From: Lachnospiraceae bacterium OF09-6
GTDB lineage: Bacteria; Bacillota; Clostridia; Lachnospirales; Lachnospiraceae
Length of the DNA: 64,000 nt
Reading direction: 5' to 3'
Assembly: GCA_003435055.1 (NCBI GenBank)
Contig: QUMM01000006.1
Span: 62,001-126,000 of the forward strand
The notes under the pieces are model-generated. The model was not told the DNA's origin and did not search any database. It saw nothing but the letters and a program-made list of their open reading frames with translations. The number at the start of each line of letters is the position of its first letter. The first letter of the stretch is position 1. Shown in pieces: positions 33,232 to 42,533 of the stretch. The position numbers and the translations under genes are program-made.

Positions 33232-34707
33232 TTACTCTTCTTCCAGTTCAATTTCCGGAGCTGGTGCAACGCCCATACTTCTTTCAATTGCTGATACTAC
33301 AAAGATTACGATCAGTGCTACGATACCACCAGGAACCATTGCGCTTAATCCCCATGGTGTATGTAAAACATAAATCCAGATAGCTGCTACAATTGTTCCA
33401 GATACGATAGAGATAAATCCTGCTCTCTGTGTTACGTTCTTGTAGAACAGACCACAGATAAATGCAGCGAACGGACCTGCACTTCTCAGTGCAAATGCAC
33501 CCATCATAACGCTGATGATATTGGATGCTGTTAATGCTACGATCAGACCTACGCCTCCAACGATTACCATAACGATTCTGGATATCCAGATTTCTTTTGC
33601 ATCATCTTGTTTTCCACCGTTGATATATGGACGGAACACGTCATTTGTGAACATCGTTGCTGTACCGATCATGTTACCGGATGCGGAACTCATGGTTGCT
33701 GCTACTACTGCTGCCAGTACGATACCTGCTACTACTGCCGGTGCAAAATTCATGGTTGCATCTGCAAGTGCGTTTTTCTGTGGACCACTTGCATATCCAT
33801 CGATACATACGTAAGCCATCAGACCGATGATTGCCGGAACAATTGCATATACAGCAGACAGAATACCTGCGATCAGAGAACCAAATTTTGCTGATTTTCC
33901 GTCTTTTGCAGAACAGTATGTCTGAACAATTTCCTGTCCTGTAGGGAATGTCATAAAGTACATTGCGATATAACCGATTACGGTAGGTATACCAATCTTT
34001 GTCATACTAAGCAGATCCAGAGAAGCTCCTGTAGAATCTGTCACTGTTTTTGCTTTTGCAAACAGTCCTGCAAAGCCGCCTACCTGCTGGTTGCCAAGCA
34101 TAACAAACATAGCTACTGCCATACCAACCGTAATTACAATTACGTGCATCAGGTTTGCTGCTGCTACTGACTGGAATCCACCTACCATGGTGTAAATGAT
34201 AACTACGATCGTAATCACGATTGCAGCGGTACGGAAATCCAGTCCGGTTACTACGTTAATAATGGACGCTGTTGCAATAATCTGTGCTCCTGTTGCCATG
34301 AACAGAGCTGCGATAGAAGTAAATGCAGTAAAAATGTGGGAAGCTTTTCCGTAACGTTTTCCGATAATCTGTGGTACAGTGCTTGCCTGTGCTTTACGGA
34401 AATATGGTGCAATAAAAGATACCAGTACAAATCCGATTCCGGCTGCAATCACATACCAGCATGCGGAAATACCATAGCTGTAAACATTGGTTGCAATACC
34501 GGTTGTACTAGCACCACCGGTATTCGCTGCGAACAATGTTCCTGCTAGTACTAAAGGTCCTAAGGACTTTCCTGCCATCAGGAAATCTTCGTTACTCTGT
34601 TTTGCCTGCTTTGCTGCTTTTCTTTTGGACACTACCAGACCTAATACAATGGTCAGTGCCATGTAAATAAAGATAATAATTAACGCTGTTGTCTGTTTTC
34701 CACTCAT
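33232..34707 (-). CDS. Sodium:solute symporter (SLC5/SSS family)
   Basis: A 491-residue protein with about 13 membrane helices. SSS signatures include a DFLMAGKSLGPLVLAGTLFA segment, NTGGASTTGIA, GGFQSVAAANLMHV and the sodium-site region AAVVAATMSSASGNMIG. The short acidic tail is EIELEEE. It sits between the YgeY-type hydrolase and the deacylase and likely imports the operon substrate (an acylated, diamino or D-amino acid) with Na+. Substrate not determinable from sequence. Confidence 0.9.
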   Translation of the reverse strand: MSGKQTTALIIIFIYMALTIVLGLVVSKRKAAKQAKQSNEDFLMAGKSLGPLVLAGTLFAANTGGASTTGIATNVYSYGISACWYVIAAGIGFVLVSFIAPYFRKAQASTVPQIIGKRYGKASHIFTAFTSIAALFMATGAQIIATASIINVVTGLDFRTAAIVITIVVIIYTMVGGFQSVAAANLMHVIVITVGMAVAMFVMLGNQQVGGFAGLFAKAKTVTDSTGASLDLLSMTKIGIPTVIGYIAMYFMTFPTGQEIVQTYCSAKDGKSAKFGSLIAGILSAVYAIVPAIIGLMAYVCIDGYASGPQKNALADATMNFAPAVVAGIVLAAVVAATMSSASGNMIGTATMFTNDVFRPYINGGKQDDAKEIWISRIVMVIVGGVGLIVALTASNIISVMMGAFALRSAGPFAAFICGLFYKNVTQRAGFISIVSGTIVAAIWIYVLHTPWGLSAMVPGGIVALIVIFVVSAIERSMGVAPAPEIELEEE

Positions 34708-34744
34708 GTCTATAATCCCTTCTCCTGATCAAAATCCCCAATAC

Positions 34745-35929
34745 TTATTTTAACAGTGCTTTCATGACTCCGTAGTAGCAGTCTGTTACTTTGGTCAGCT
34801 GGTCGATTTCGATATATTCGTTTACCGTATGTGCCAGATTTTCTTTGGATGGTCCAAGGCCAAAGGTCTTGATTCCGGCTTCCCCTGCGTAATGGCTTCC
34901 GTTTGTACAGAAGTTGTACTGTGTGATTTCCGGTGTGTATCCCATTCCTTCCAGTTCCTTCTTTACATCCTGTACGAATGCATCTTTTTCATCATACAGC
35001 CATCCTGGGAAGAATCTCTCGCCTGTGATCTCATTTCCTGTGTAGCACTGTTCTTTTCCAACTGCGTAGGAAACTTTTGCTTTTAACTGAGGATCTTCAG
35101 CCATCAGCTTGTCCAACAGTGCCTGAATCGGTGCCAGAACACTTTCTTTTGTTTCGCCAACCAGCAGACGTCTGTCATACGTAGCACGGCAGTATTCTGG
35201 TACTACAGATGCTCCTGGGTATGGCGCAGACTTGATATCGGTCAGCTCCAGAATACCATCGCCCAGTACCGGGTGATGTGTCGGCTCCAGAGTACGGATT
35301 GCTTCGATCACTTTTGCCATCTTATATACTGCGTTGATACCTTTTTCCGGGTTTGCAGAATGGCAAGGTTTTCCGAATGTTTCCAGAACGATTTCGCCGC
35401 GTCCTCTCTGTCCGATCTTGATGTTCAGCTGAGAAGCTTCACCAATGACTACATAATCCGGTTTTACAAAGCTGCTGATTTCGCGAGCTGCCACACCTTC
35501 AAAGCATTCTTCATGAACCACACCTGCTACATAGATTTCTCCTGCGAAATCTTTCTTCGTATCTTCTGCAAATGCAGCTGCAGCAGTTACAAATCCTGCT
35601 ACGGCACCTTTCATGTCACTGGTTCCTCTTCCGTAGATCTTTCCATCATGGATCTCAGCTGCGAAAGGCGGATACTGCCATTCTGTTTCATCTGTTACCG
35701 GCACGGTATCAATATGTCCGTCAAAAAGAATCTTTTTACCTGGACGATTTCCTTTGATGCATCCGATGACGTTTCCGTATTTGTCTACGGTTACAGAATC
35801 AAATCCTTTTTTCTTTAACTGTTCTTCCAGAACACCTGCCACACCGTCTTCATGTCCAGAATAGCTCTGCTTCTGGATCAGATGCTGACATAATTCTACT
35901 ACTTCTTCCTGTCTTTCTTTGTTTAACAT
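34745..35929 (-). CDS. ygeY: M20-family metallohydrolase, YgeY-like
   Basis: A 394-residue M20 peptidase/deacylase with the zinc motifs FDGHIDTVPV, GRGTSDMKGAVAG, VHEECFEG and a C-terminal His in NLAHTVNEYI. YgeY-type enzymes are encoded next to diaminopropionate ammonia-lyase (YgeX) in E. coli, and the same pair is adjacent here. It likely removes an acyl or aminoacyl group from the substrate before the lyase acts. It is 66 bases from dpaL. Confidence 0.85.
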   Translation of the reverse strand: MLNKERQEEVVELCQHLIQKQSYSGHEDGVAGVLEEQLKKKGFDSVTVDKYGNVIGCIKGNRPGKKILFDGHIDTVPVTDETEWQYPPFAAEIHDGKIYGRGTSDMKGAVAGFVTAAAAFAEDTKKDFAGEIYVAGVVHEECFEGVAAREISSFVKPDYVVIGEASQLNIKIGQRGRGEIVLETFGKPCHSANPEKGINAVYKMAKVIEAIRTLEPTHHPVLGDGILELTDIKSAPYPGASVVPEYCRATYDRRLLVGETKESVLAPIQALLDKLMAEDPQLKAKVSYAVGKEQCYTGNEITGERFFPGWLYDEKDAFVQDVKKELEGMGYTPEITQYNFCTNGSHYAGEAGIKTFGLGPSKENLAHTVNEYIEIDQLTKVTDCYYGVMKALLK

Positions 35930-35995
35930 AATGTCCTCCTTTTCCTGTGCCTTTTTTATATGATTAGTTGTAACTGTTCAGAATCCACTGTCCCA

Positions 35996-37204
35996 TTAGT
36001 TTTCATGAGTACTTGGATATTTTCCATCCCAAACAATTGCTTTATAGTTTTCCTGATCGGTATCCCCTTCTGTGCTGAAGAACAGTACGCGGGAATTTTC
36101 ATCAAGGCCAAGTTCTTTCTTCAGATCTGCCAGTTCCGGATTGGTCATGATCTCTGCCACGCATCCGAATGCTGCTGCTCCACTTTCTCCGGAGATCACA
36201 CGGTCATCTCCTTTTGCCGGATTACCAAGAATACGCATTCCCTTTGCTGCCACATAGTCCGGGCAGGAAATAAAGTGATCTGCGTAATCGGAAAGGATCT
36301 TCCATCCGATACTGCAAGGTTCGCCACATGCAAGACCTGCCATGATGGTGTTCATATCACCGGTCACAAAATGACGTTCGCCGTCATTTGCTTCTGCGGT
36401 ACGATACAGGCAGTCTGCCTTGTTCGGTTCTACAATGGTAATCACCGGTCTGTCTTCGCCATAGATTGCGGAGAATAATCCGGTTACTGCTCCGGCCATG
36501 GATCCAACACCCGCCTGAAGGAAGATATGAGTCGGTTTCTCCGGAAGCTGTTCCTGTGCTTCCAGTCCCATGGTTCCGTATCCCTGCATGATCCAGGTCG
36601 GAATATCTTCATATCCTTCCCAAGCAGTATCCTGTACCATTACCCAGCCCTTCTGCTCTGCCTGGCTGTTAGCCAGACGAACAGCTTCGTCATAGTTGAG
36701 ATCTGTGATACTTGCTTCTGCACCCTCTGCCCTGATGTTGTTCAGGCGTTCCAGTGCGCTGCCCTTTGGCATATATACGACTGCTTTTTGTTTGAACTGG
36801 TTTGCTGTCCATGCCACACCTCTTCCGTGATTACCATCGGTAGCTGTTACAAAAGTAATATCTCCCAGTTCTTTTCTTGTCTCATCAGAAATCAGGGTTT
36901 CATAATTTACTTCTGAAATATCTTTTCCCAGACGACCTGCCAAATAATTTCCGATTGCATAGCTTCCGCCCAGCACCTTAAATGCATTTAATCCGAATCT
37001 CCAGGATTCATCCTTTACATATACATCTTTTAATCCAAGGCATTTTGCAGTCTCTTCCAGATGTGCCAGTGGTGTCGGTGCATATACTGGAAAGCTTTTG
37101 TGAAATTCACGGATTTTATCAGCAGACTCTTTGCTGAATAATTTCAGGTCACATCCGCTGTTCTTTTCATGTTTCCGTGTCACCATCTTAAATGATTCTT
37201 TCAT
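35996..37204 (-). CDS. dpaL: Diaminopropionate ammonia-lyase
   Basis: A 402-residue PLP enzyme. The PLP lysine lies in LNAFKVLGGSYA; also visible are TATDGNHGRGVAW, LQAGVGSMAGAVTGLFSAIY and GESGAAAFG. It converts 2,3-diaminopropionate (D and L) to pyruvate and two ammonia. As the first gene of the operon it is driven by the sigma-54 promoter at 37271-37286. RidA at the operon end would clear the aminoacrylate intermediate. Confidence 0.93.
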   Translation of the reverse strand: MKESFKMVTRKHEKNSGCDLKLFSKESADKIREFHKSFPVYAPTPLAHLEETAKCLGLKDVYVKDESWRFGLNAFKVLGGSYAIGNYLAGRLGKDISEVNYETLISDETRKELGDITFVTATDGNHGRGVAWTANQFKQKAVVYMPKGSALERLNNIRAEGAEASITDLNYDEAVRLANSQAEQKGWVMVQDTAWEGYEDIPTWIMQGYGTMGLEAQEQLPEKPTHIFLQAGVGSMAGAVTGLFSAIYGEDRPVITIVEPNKADCLYRTAEANDGERHFVTGDMNTIMAGLACGEPCSIGWKILSDYADHFISCPDYVAAKGMRILGNPAKGDDRVISGESGAAAFGCVAEIMTNPELADLKKELGLDENSRVLFFSTEGDTDQENYKAIVWDGKYPSTHEN

Positions 37205-37270
37205 GCGTTCCTTCCTTTCTTTCGTACCAGATTTATTTATCTGGTATTTTTGCTTTCTGTCTATCTATAC

Positions 37271-37286
37271 AGCAAGTTCCGTTCCC
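37271..37286 (-). promoter_or_regulatory. Sigma-54 (-24/-12) promoter of the dpaL operon
   Basis: Minus strand GGGAAC, 5 bases, TTGCT matches the TGGCAC-N5-TTGCA consensus with correct GG-N10-GC spacing, 67 bases upstream of dpaL. Upstream dyads and an enhancer-binding protein gene next door support it. Confidence 0.75.
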
Positions 37287-37413
37287 GTTTCTAAAAAAAG
37301 AATAAAAATTTAAAAAAATAAAAAAGATCCATGAAATACAAGGCTTTTTCATCACCTGGTTTTTTGTATGAATCTTTTTCGGTTCTTATATTCTCTTTTC
37401 GATTCGCTGTTTT

Positions 37414-37478
37414 TTCTCATTTTGGGAATTATTTATTCTCAGAATGAGAATTCCATTCCATTTTTCTCATTCTGAGAA
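37414..37478 (-). promoter_or_regulatory. Array of three activator-binding dyads (UAS)
   Basis: TTCTCA-N3-TGAGAA occurs at 37436-37450 and 37464-37478, with a degenerate copy TTCTCATTTTGGGAA at 37414-37428. The array lies about 130-190 bases upstream of the -24/-12 promoter, the normal distance for sigma-54 enhancer sites. Confidence 0.7.
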
Positions 37479-37481
37479 ACC

Positions 37482-37517
37482 AATGGGGACGGTGTTTTCT
37501 GGCTCTCCGTCCCCATT
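37482..37517 (-). terminator. Hairpin just after the activator gene
   Basis: AATGGGGACGG (37482-37492) pairs with CCGTCCCCATT (37507-37517), a perfect 11-bp stem 5 bases after the stop at 37522. There is no clear T-tract, so termination may be partial. Confidence 0.5.
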
Positions 37518-37521
37518 AGCT

Positions 37522-39315
37522 TTATTCCCCAATTTTTCGGTACAGGGTGGCAAGTCCGATGCCCAGTTGTCTGGCCGCTTCTTTTTTCCCCTGGGTGGTG
37601 TCTCCATATCTGGCAATGGCCTGACGAATGGCTCTCTGTTCCAGTTCTTTTAAGGTCAACACTTCTTCTGTCCCGCGCCCAGTCTCAGAATGTACTGTTC
37701 TTTCGTCCTCTTCTCCATCTGATGAGCTGTTTTTCTCCTCACTTTTTCCTCCCCGTTCTCTTACTTCCCGCGGCAAGGTCTTTTCATCCAGAACTCCATC
37801 CGTTCCCATCATATTCACCATGAATTCCACCACATTCTCCAGCTCTCGCACATTGCCAGGCCATGGATACTGTCTCAGACAATTCAGCACCGGTTCCGTA
37901 ATCTTCCAGAAATATTTCTGAAAAAGCTTTGCATAATGAGTGGCAAAATGCTCTGCCAGCGGTGGAATATCCTCAATACGCCCTCTTAACGGTGCTATCT
38001 CTAATGGGATGACATTCAATCGATAATAGAGATCCTCCCGGAACTTCTTTTCCCGAATCATCTCCCTCAGATCTCGATTGGTTGCTGCCAGAATCCGCAC
38101 ATCAATGGGAATCACCTGATTGGAACCAATTCGGGTGATCTTCCGCTCCTGTAGCACCCGCAGCAGCTTCGCCTGCAGATACAGCGGCATATCTCCGATC
38201 TCATCCAGGAAAATCACACCTTTATTGGCCAGCTCGAACTTTCCGATTCGACCATGAGGATCAGCTCCGGTAAAGGCTCCCTTTACATAACCAAACAGTT
38301 CAGATTCCAGCAGGGCCTCCGGAATCGCTGCACAGTTAATCGCTACAAATCTTCCGGAATGACGATTGCTGGCATTCCAGATCGCTGTCGCCACCATCTC
38401 TTTTCCCGTACCACTCTCACCGGTAATCAGTACGGTAGAACTGCTCTGAGCCACCTGCATGATCTCCCGCTTCATCTTCTGTGTTCCCTCACTGTCACCG
38501 ATAATATTGCTACAGTCCAGTGTATGAACCGTGGAGGTCATTTCATAATACTTTTTCTGAATGGCTTTACTATTCTCAAACAGAAGCAGTTTGGCATATC
38601 TGCCTTTTTTTTGTGGCAGGTCATAAAGATGTCCCATGATCGAGAACTCCCTGTCCCCAACTTTCATTTTATATTCATTCTGGTAATTCATGCGGTCACC
38701 GGTTGCCTCGATCTCCACATAGGTTCCTTCCGGCATATCCAGTTCCAGCTGCTTTTTCGCTGCTTCATTGGACGTGGTGATCACATGGTCATCCCCGATA
38801 ATGACGATTCCCTGATCAATATATCCGATCGTGCAATCCAGTGTATCCAGAAGCCGGTTCTTGTTATCCATCTCACGATATTCCCTGGCTTTAGTTGAAA
38901 TAAAATCCGCAATCTGCTCCAAAAATTCCAGATAAAGCTGCTCATCCCCCAGGATTCGTTCTTTCTGTTCCCGGCTGCTGCCGACCAGGCCAATGATCCC
39001 GATAATCTCCATCCCCATACGTACTGGCATGGAGATCTCAATCTCTTCCTGGCAGTCATTACAATGAGGACAATTCTGACAGATCAGTTCCCGCCCTGGA
39101 GAATAAATAATCTGACGGCGCCCGGTTTTCAGCACCTGTCGATATACATATCCCTCTGCTGACATATCCTGATTCACCAGTTCACTGAACATCCCTGTCC
39201 CTGCCACACGATACAGACGATTATCCACCACTTCCACATCAACACGGGAAATCTTCGATAACACATCCGCGTACTTTGCTACTGTATCCTGAATTTTTAC
39301 TAAAATACTTTCCAT
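37522..39315 (-). CDS. Sigma-54-dependent enhancer-binding regulator
   Basis: A 597-residue activator. Residues 1-145 form a sensor region with a cysteine cluster C79-x2-C-x2-C-x2-C (CQNCPHCNDC), possibly an Fe-S or metal site. Residues 150-255 are PAS-like. The AAA+ domain has Walker A GESGTGKE, the sigma-54 contact loop GAFTGA (346-351) and Walker B FLDEIGD. The C-terminal Fis-type helix-turn-helix is KKEAARQLGIGLATLYRKIG. It lies directly upstream of the dpaL operon, in the same orientation, with dyads in between. It should activate that operon with RpoN in response to substrate or redox state. Confidence 0.92.
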   Translation of the reverse strand: MESILVKIQDTVAKYADVLSKISRVDVEVVDNRLYRVAGTGMFSELVNQDMSAEGYVYRQVLKTGRRQIIYSPGRELICQNCPHCNDCQEEIEISMPVRMGMEIIGIIGLVGSSREQKERILGDEQLYLEFLEQIADFISTKAREYREMDNKNRLLDTLDCTIGYIDQGIVIIGDDHVITTSNEAAKKQLELDMPEGTYVEIEATGDRMNYQNEYKMKVGDREFSIMGHLYDLPQKKGRYAKLLLFENSKAIQKKYYEMTSTVHTLDCSNIIGDSEGTQKMKREIMQVAQSSSTVLITGESGTGKEMVATAIWNASNRHSGRFVAINCAAIPEALLESELFGYVKGAFTGADPHGRIGKFELANKGVIFLDEIGDMPLYLQAKLLRVLQERKITRIGSNQVIPIDVRILAATNRDLREMIREKKFREDLYYRLNVIPLEIAPLRGRIEDIPPLAEHFATHYAKLFQKYFWKITEPVLNCLRQYPWPGNVRELENVVEFMVNMMGTDGVLDEKTLPREVRERGGKSEEKNSSSDGEEDERTVHSETGRGTEEVLTLKELEQRAIRQAIARYGDTTQGKKEAARQLGIGLATLYRKIGE

Positions 39316-39413
39316 GTCAGCCCTCTTTCGTATGATCTAACCCATCGGCTTTCTACATTTTATCAAACCCACACATCTTCCGCAAGGCATACGCATTTTT
39401 TCTTCTCTTCTTA

Positions 39414-39442
39414 TTGCAGAAATACTTTCTTTTCATTATACT
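39414..39442 (+). promoter_or_regulatory. Sigma-A promoter of the ClC gene
   Basis: TTGCAG (39414-39419), 17 bases, TATACT (39437-39442), 60 bases upstream of the ATG. Confidence 0.6.
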
Positions 39443-39501
39443 GGAAAAGATGGGTTCTGTTGTTTTTCAGACCCCCTACAAAACTATGGGAGAGAATTGT
39501 T

Positions 39502-40779
39502 ATGAATATCACTACAGATAAACTATTCAGTCTTTTAAAAGAAGGAATCTGGAAATGTCTTGCCAGAATCGGCATTCTGCTGCGGTGGATCGTTCTGGCC
39601 GGAGCTGCCGGTGTGGTGCTTGGACTGATCGGAGGAGGCTTTGCCCGCTGTATCACCATCGTAACCGGATTTCGTATCACACATCCATGGATGCTGTATC
39701 TGCTGCCTGTTTCCGGCCTCGCAATCGTAGCCATGTACAGATTAGATCCTTCCAAATCTGGAACGAACAGAGTACTGGAAGGTATCTCTGGTGGGAAATA
39801 TGTTCCTCTGCGTATGGCTCCACTCATCATGATTTCCACTGTGCTGACTCACGCCTTTGGTGGTTCTGCCGGAAGAGAGGGAGCTGCCCTGCAGCTGGGA
39901 GGCAGTATCGGTGGTACCCTTGGCAAATGGCTCAAAATGGATGAGTACGATCAAAAGATTATGATTATGTGCGGTATGAGTGCCGCTTTCTCTGCATTGT
40001 TCGGTACCCCGCTGACAGCTACCGTTTTTTCTATGGAAGTCGTCAGTGTCGGCATCATGCAATATGCTGCGCTGGTTCCATGCTCTATCGCAGCACTGAC
40101 TGCCCGGGAAATGGCTATTCTGGTGGGTGCGGAAGGAGAACACTTCGCTATTCCGACTGGCATTCCTATGAATGCGAAGAATATCACGCTGGTAATTATT
40201 CTCGCTTTACTCTGTGCAGCCGTCAGTATTTTATTCTGTGCTGTCCTGCACCGCACAGAACATCTGTATCAGAAGTATGTACCAAATGAATGGATCCGCG
40301 TAGTCTCCGGTGCGCTGCTGATTATCCTGCTGGTAAATCTCCTTCACACTACTGACTATCTGGGTACCGGCATGAATATCATTACAAAGGCAATCTCCGG
40401 CGAAGTGGTTCCCACTGCTTTTCTGTTGAAGATGATCTTTACCGCCATCACCCTTGGCTGTGGTTTCAAGGGTGGTGAGATTGTTCCTACCCTGTTTGTG
40501 GGTGCTACCTTTGGATGCATCTTCGGTCAGCTGACCGGTTTTGATCCATCCCTGGCTGCAGCCTGCGGTATGGTTTCTGTCTTCTGCGGTGTAACCAACT
40601 GCCCAATCAGCAGCCTGTTCCTCAGCTTTGAGCTGTTTGGCTTCGACTGCATGCCATTTTTCCTGCTGGCCATCGGTATCGGATATCTGGAATCCGGATA
40701 CTTCGGACTATATCACAGCCAGAAAATTCTGTACTCCAAGACAAAACTGCAGTTCATTAATACAAGAACCAAAGAATAA
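39502..40779 (+). CDS. ClC-family anion channel/antiporter
   Basis: A 425-residue membrane protein. ClC signatures are GGSAGREGAALQLGGSIGG (gating glutamate in GREG), FSALFGTPLTATVFSMEVV and GFKGGEIVPTLFVGATFG. The canonical GSGIP anion-binding loop is replaced by SGTNRVLEG and GREGP by GREGA, changes of the kind seen in divergent ClC branches such as the fluoride exporters. The ATG at 39502 has GGGAGAG upstream. It stands alone, convergent with the glucosidase gene. Transported ion uncertain. Confidence 0.88.
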   Translation: MNITTDKLFSLLKEGIWKCLARIGILLRWIVLAGAAGVVLGLIGGGFARCITIVTGFRITHPWMLYLLPVSGLAIVAMYRLDPSKSGTNRVLEGISGGKYVPLRMAPLIMISTVLTHAFGGSAGREGAALQLGGSIGGTLGKWLKMDEYDQKIMIMCGMSAAFSALFGTPLTATVFSMEVVSVGIMQYAALVPCSIAALTAREMAILVGAEGEHFAIPTGIPMNAKNITLVIILALLCAAVSILFCAVLHRTEHLYQKYVPNEWIRVVSGALLIILLVNLLHTTDYLGTGMNIITKAISGEVVPTAFLLKMIFTAITLGCGFKGGEIVPTLFVGATFGCIFGQLTGFDPSLAAACGMVSVFCGVTNCPISSLFLSFELFGFDCMPFFLLAIGIGYLESGYFGLYHSQKILYSKTKLQFINTRTKE

Positions 40780-40790
40780 TAGCCAAAAAA

Positions 40791-40817
40791 CAGGGGGATT
40801 CTGTCAGAATCCCCCTG
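40791..40817. terminator. Terminator between ClC and glucosidase genes
   Basis: CAGGGGGATTC, loop TGTCA, GAATCCCCCTG: a perfect 11-bp stem. On the minus strand it is followed by TTTTTTGG, so it chiefly ends the glucosidase operon and may also stop ClC transcripts. Confidence 0.85.
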
Positions 40818-40843
40818 CTCCTGTCCGTTCAAAATCTTCTATT

Positions 40844-42514
40844 TTAGTGCATTTCCAGCACAACAGCCTGATACCCTTCCAGCTGTAATTTTTTTTCTTT
40901 CTGTTGAAATTCTCCGCAGTTATTCAGCAATACATTCTTCACATCCGCTTCCAAAGTGATGGTCTGAGGCTCTTTCTGATAATTTGCAATCACCAGCAGT
41001 GTCTGATCTTCTCCCTGACGGTAAAAGGCCATCAGGTTGTCCTGATCTGCATATACCGGCACCGTTTTCCCCCATACAATGGTATCTTTGTATTCCGGAT
41101 TTTTCCGAAGCTGAATCAGCTGACGGTAATACTGATACACAGAATGCTCATCCTGTCTCTGAGATGCCAGATTGATTCTGGTATAATCTGGATTGTTCAT
41201 CAACCATGGTTTTCCTGTCGTAAATCCGGCATATTCCGATGCATCCCAGGAAAAAGGCACTCTGGCATTGTCACGGCTCATTTTCTTCACTGCTTCCAGT
41301 GCTTCCTCCGGTGACAGCCCCGCCCGCAGTGCTACCTGATATTCATCGTGGGTCATCACATCATCGATCTGATCCATGGATGTGAAATCCACATTTTCCA
41401 TACCAATTTCCTGTCCCTGATAAATAAACGGGATACCACGTACCATAAAATGCAGCGTTGCCAGCATCTTCTTGGACGTATCATTTACTTCCCCATCAGG
41501 GAGATAGTGGCTCACCCCTCTTGGCTGATCGTGATTCTCGATAATATTCGACAAAAATCCCACATTCCAGGCTTTCTTCTGGCTGAAAAATACTGCATCA
41601 CGGTATTCATTTGCCGTGATGTGTGGCCGGTCATACCAGCCCTTCTCGCTGGCACCGCACACCGCCGTACTCATATCAAACATAGTGGAAAAATATCCAT
41701 CGTCACCAATAAAGTCTGGCAGTGTATCTTCGTGCTCATCAAAAACCTCGCCTACGCTAAAGGCATCATATTTTGCAAAAGTCCGGTCACGTAGCTCCGT
41801 CAGGAAATCATGACAGCTGACTTCTTTTAACATATTTCCCACATAACTCAGCCCATCATCACGATCTGCCGGATAATTCTTCCATGGCAGAGACTTTTTC
41901 ACATTAATGATAGCATCAATACGGAATCCTGCCAGGCCTTTTTCCAGCCACCAGTTCACCATGGTAAAGATCTCTTCCCGCACCTCTGGATTCTCCCAGT
42001 TCAGATCCGGCTGCTTCTTGTGAAACAGATGAAGGTAATACTTATCCGGATGTCCTGGCAATGCTTCCCAGCAGCTTCCACCAAAATAACTGCGGATATT
42101 GGATGGTAGCTTTCCGTCTTTTACTTCTTCTATATAAAAATACTTTCCATATTTGCCATTCGGATCTTCACAGGCTTTTCGGAACCATTCATGTTCATCC
42201 GAGCAGTGGTTCACCACCAGATCCATGACAATCCCGATGTCACGCTTTTTCGCTTCTGTCAGCAGCTCGTCCATGTCTTCCATATTTCCAAATAATGGAT
42301 CAATATTATAATAATCTGAAATATCATATCCCTGATCAGCCATCGGAGAACAATAGATGGGAGAAATCCATACCAGATCCACACCCAGCTCCTTCAGGTA
42401 ATCCAATTTACTGATTATTCCTCTCAGATCCCCCACACCATCTCCGTTGGTATCACAAAAACTCTTCGGATAAATCTGATATGCTACTTTTTCATGCCAC
42501 CATTTCTTTTTCAT
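40844..42514 (-). CDS. malL: GH13 alpha-glucosidase / oligo-1,6-glucosidase
   Basis: A 556-residue GH13 enzyme with conserved regions DLVVNHCSDEHEWF, GFRIDAI (nucleophile Asp), GEVFDEHEDTLPDF (acid Glu) and IENHDQPR (transition-state Asp). The N-terminus WWHEKVAYQIYPKSFCDTNG is typical of cytosolic oligo-1,6-glucosidases and related alpha-glucosidases. No signal peptide. It would hydrolyse short malto- or isomalto-oligosaccharides imported by the locus transporter. Exact linkage preference is not determined. Confidence 0.88.
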   Translation of the reverse strand: MKKKWWHEKVAYQIYPKSFCDTNGDGVGDLRGIISKLDYLKELGVDLVWISPIYCSPMADQGYDISDYYNIDPLFGNMEDMDELLTEAKKRDIGIVMDLVVNHCSDEHEWFRKACEDPNGKYGKYFYIEEVKDGKLPSNIRSYFGGSCWEALPGHPDKYYLHLFHKKQPDLNWENPEVREEIFTMVNWWLEKGLAGFRIDAIINVKKSLPWKNYPADRDDGLSYVGNMLKEVSCHDFLTELRDRTFAKYDAFSVGEVFDEHEDTLPDFIGDDGYFSTMFDMSTAVCGASEKGWYDRPHITANEYRDAVFFSQKKAWNVGFLSNIIENHDQPRGVSHYLPDGEVNDTSKKMLATLHFMVRGIPFIYQGQEIGMENVDFTSMDQIDDVMTHDEYQVALRAGLSPEEALEAVKKMSRDNARVPFSWDASEYAGFTTGKPWLMNNPDYTRINLASQRQDEHSVYQYYRQLIQLRKNPEYKDTIVWGKTVPVYADQDNLMAFYRQGEDQTLLVIANYQKEPQTITLEADVKNVLLNNCGEFQQKEKKLQLEGYQAVVLEMH

Positions 42515-42533
42515 AGGTTCTCCTCATTCGATT

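Noticed and set aside
39320..39500. Fluoride (crcB) riboswitch before the ClC gene
   Set aside because: I looked for the conserved GGcGATGG...CC core and pseudoknot; only a normal promoter is present.
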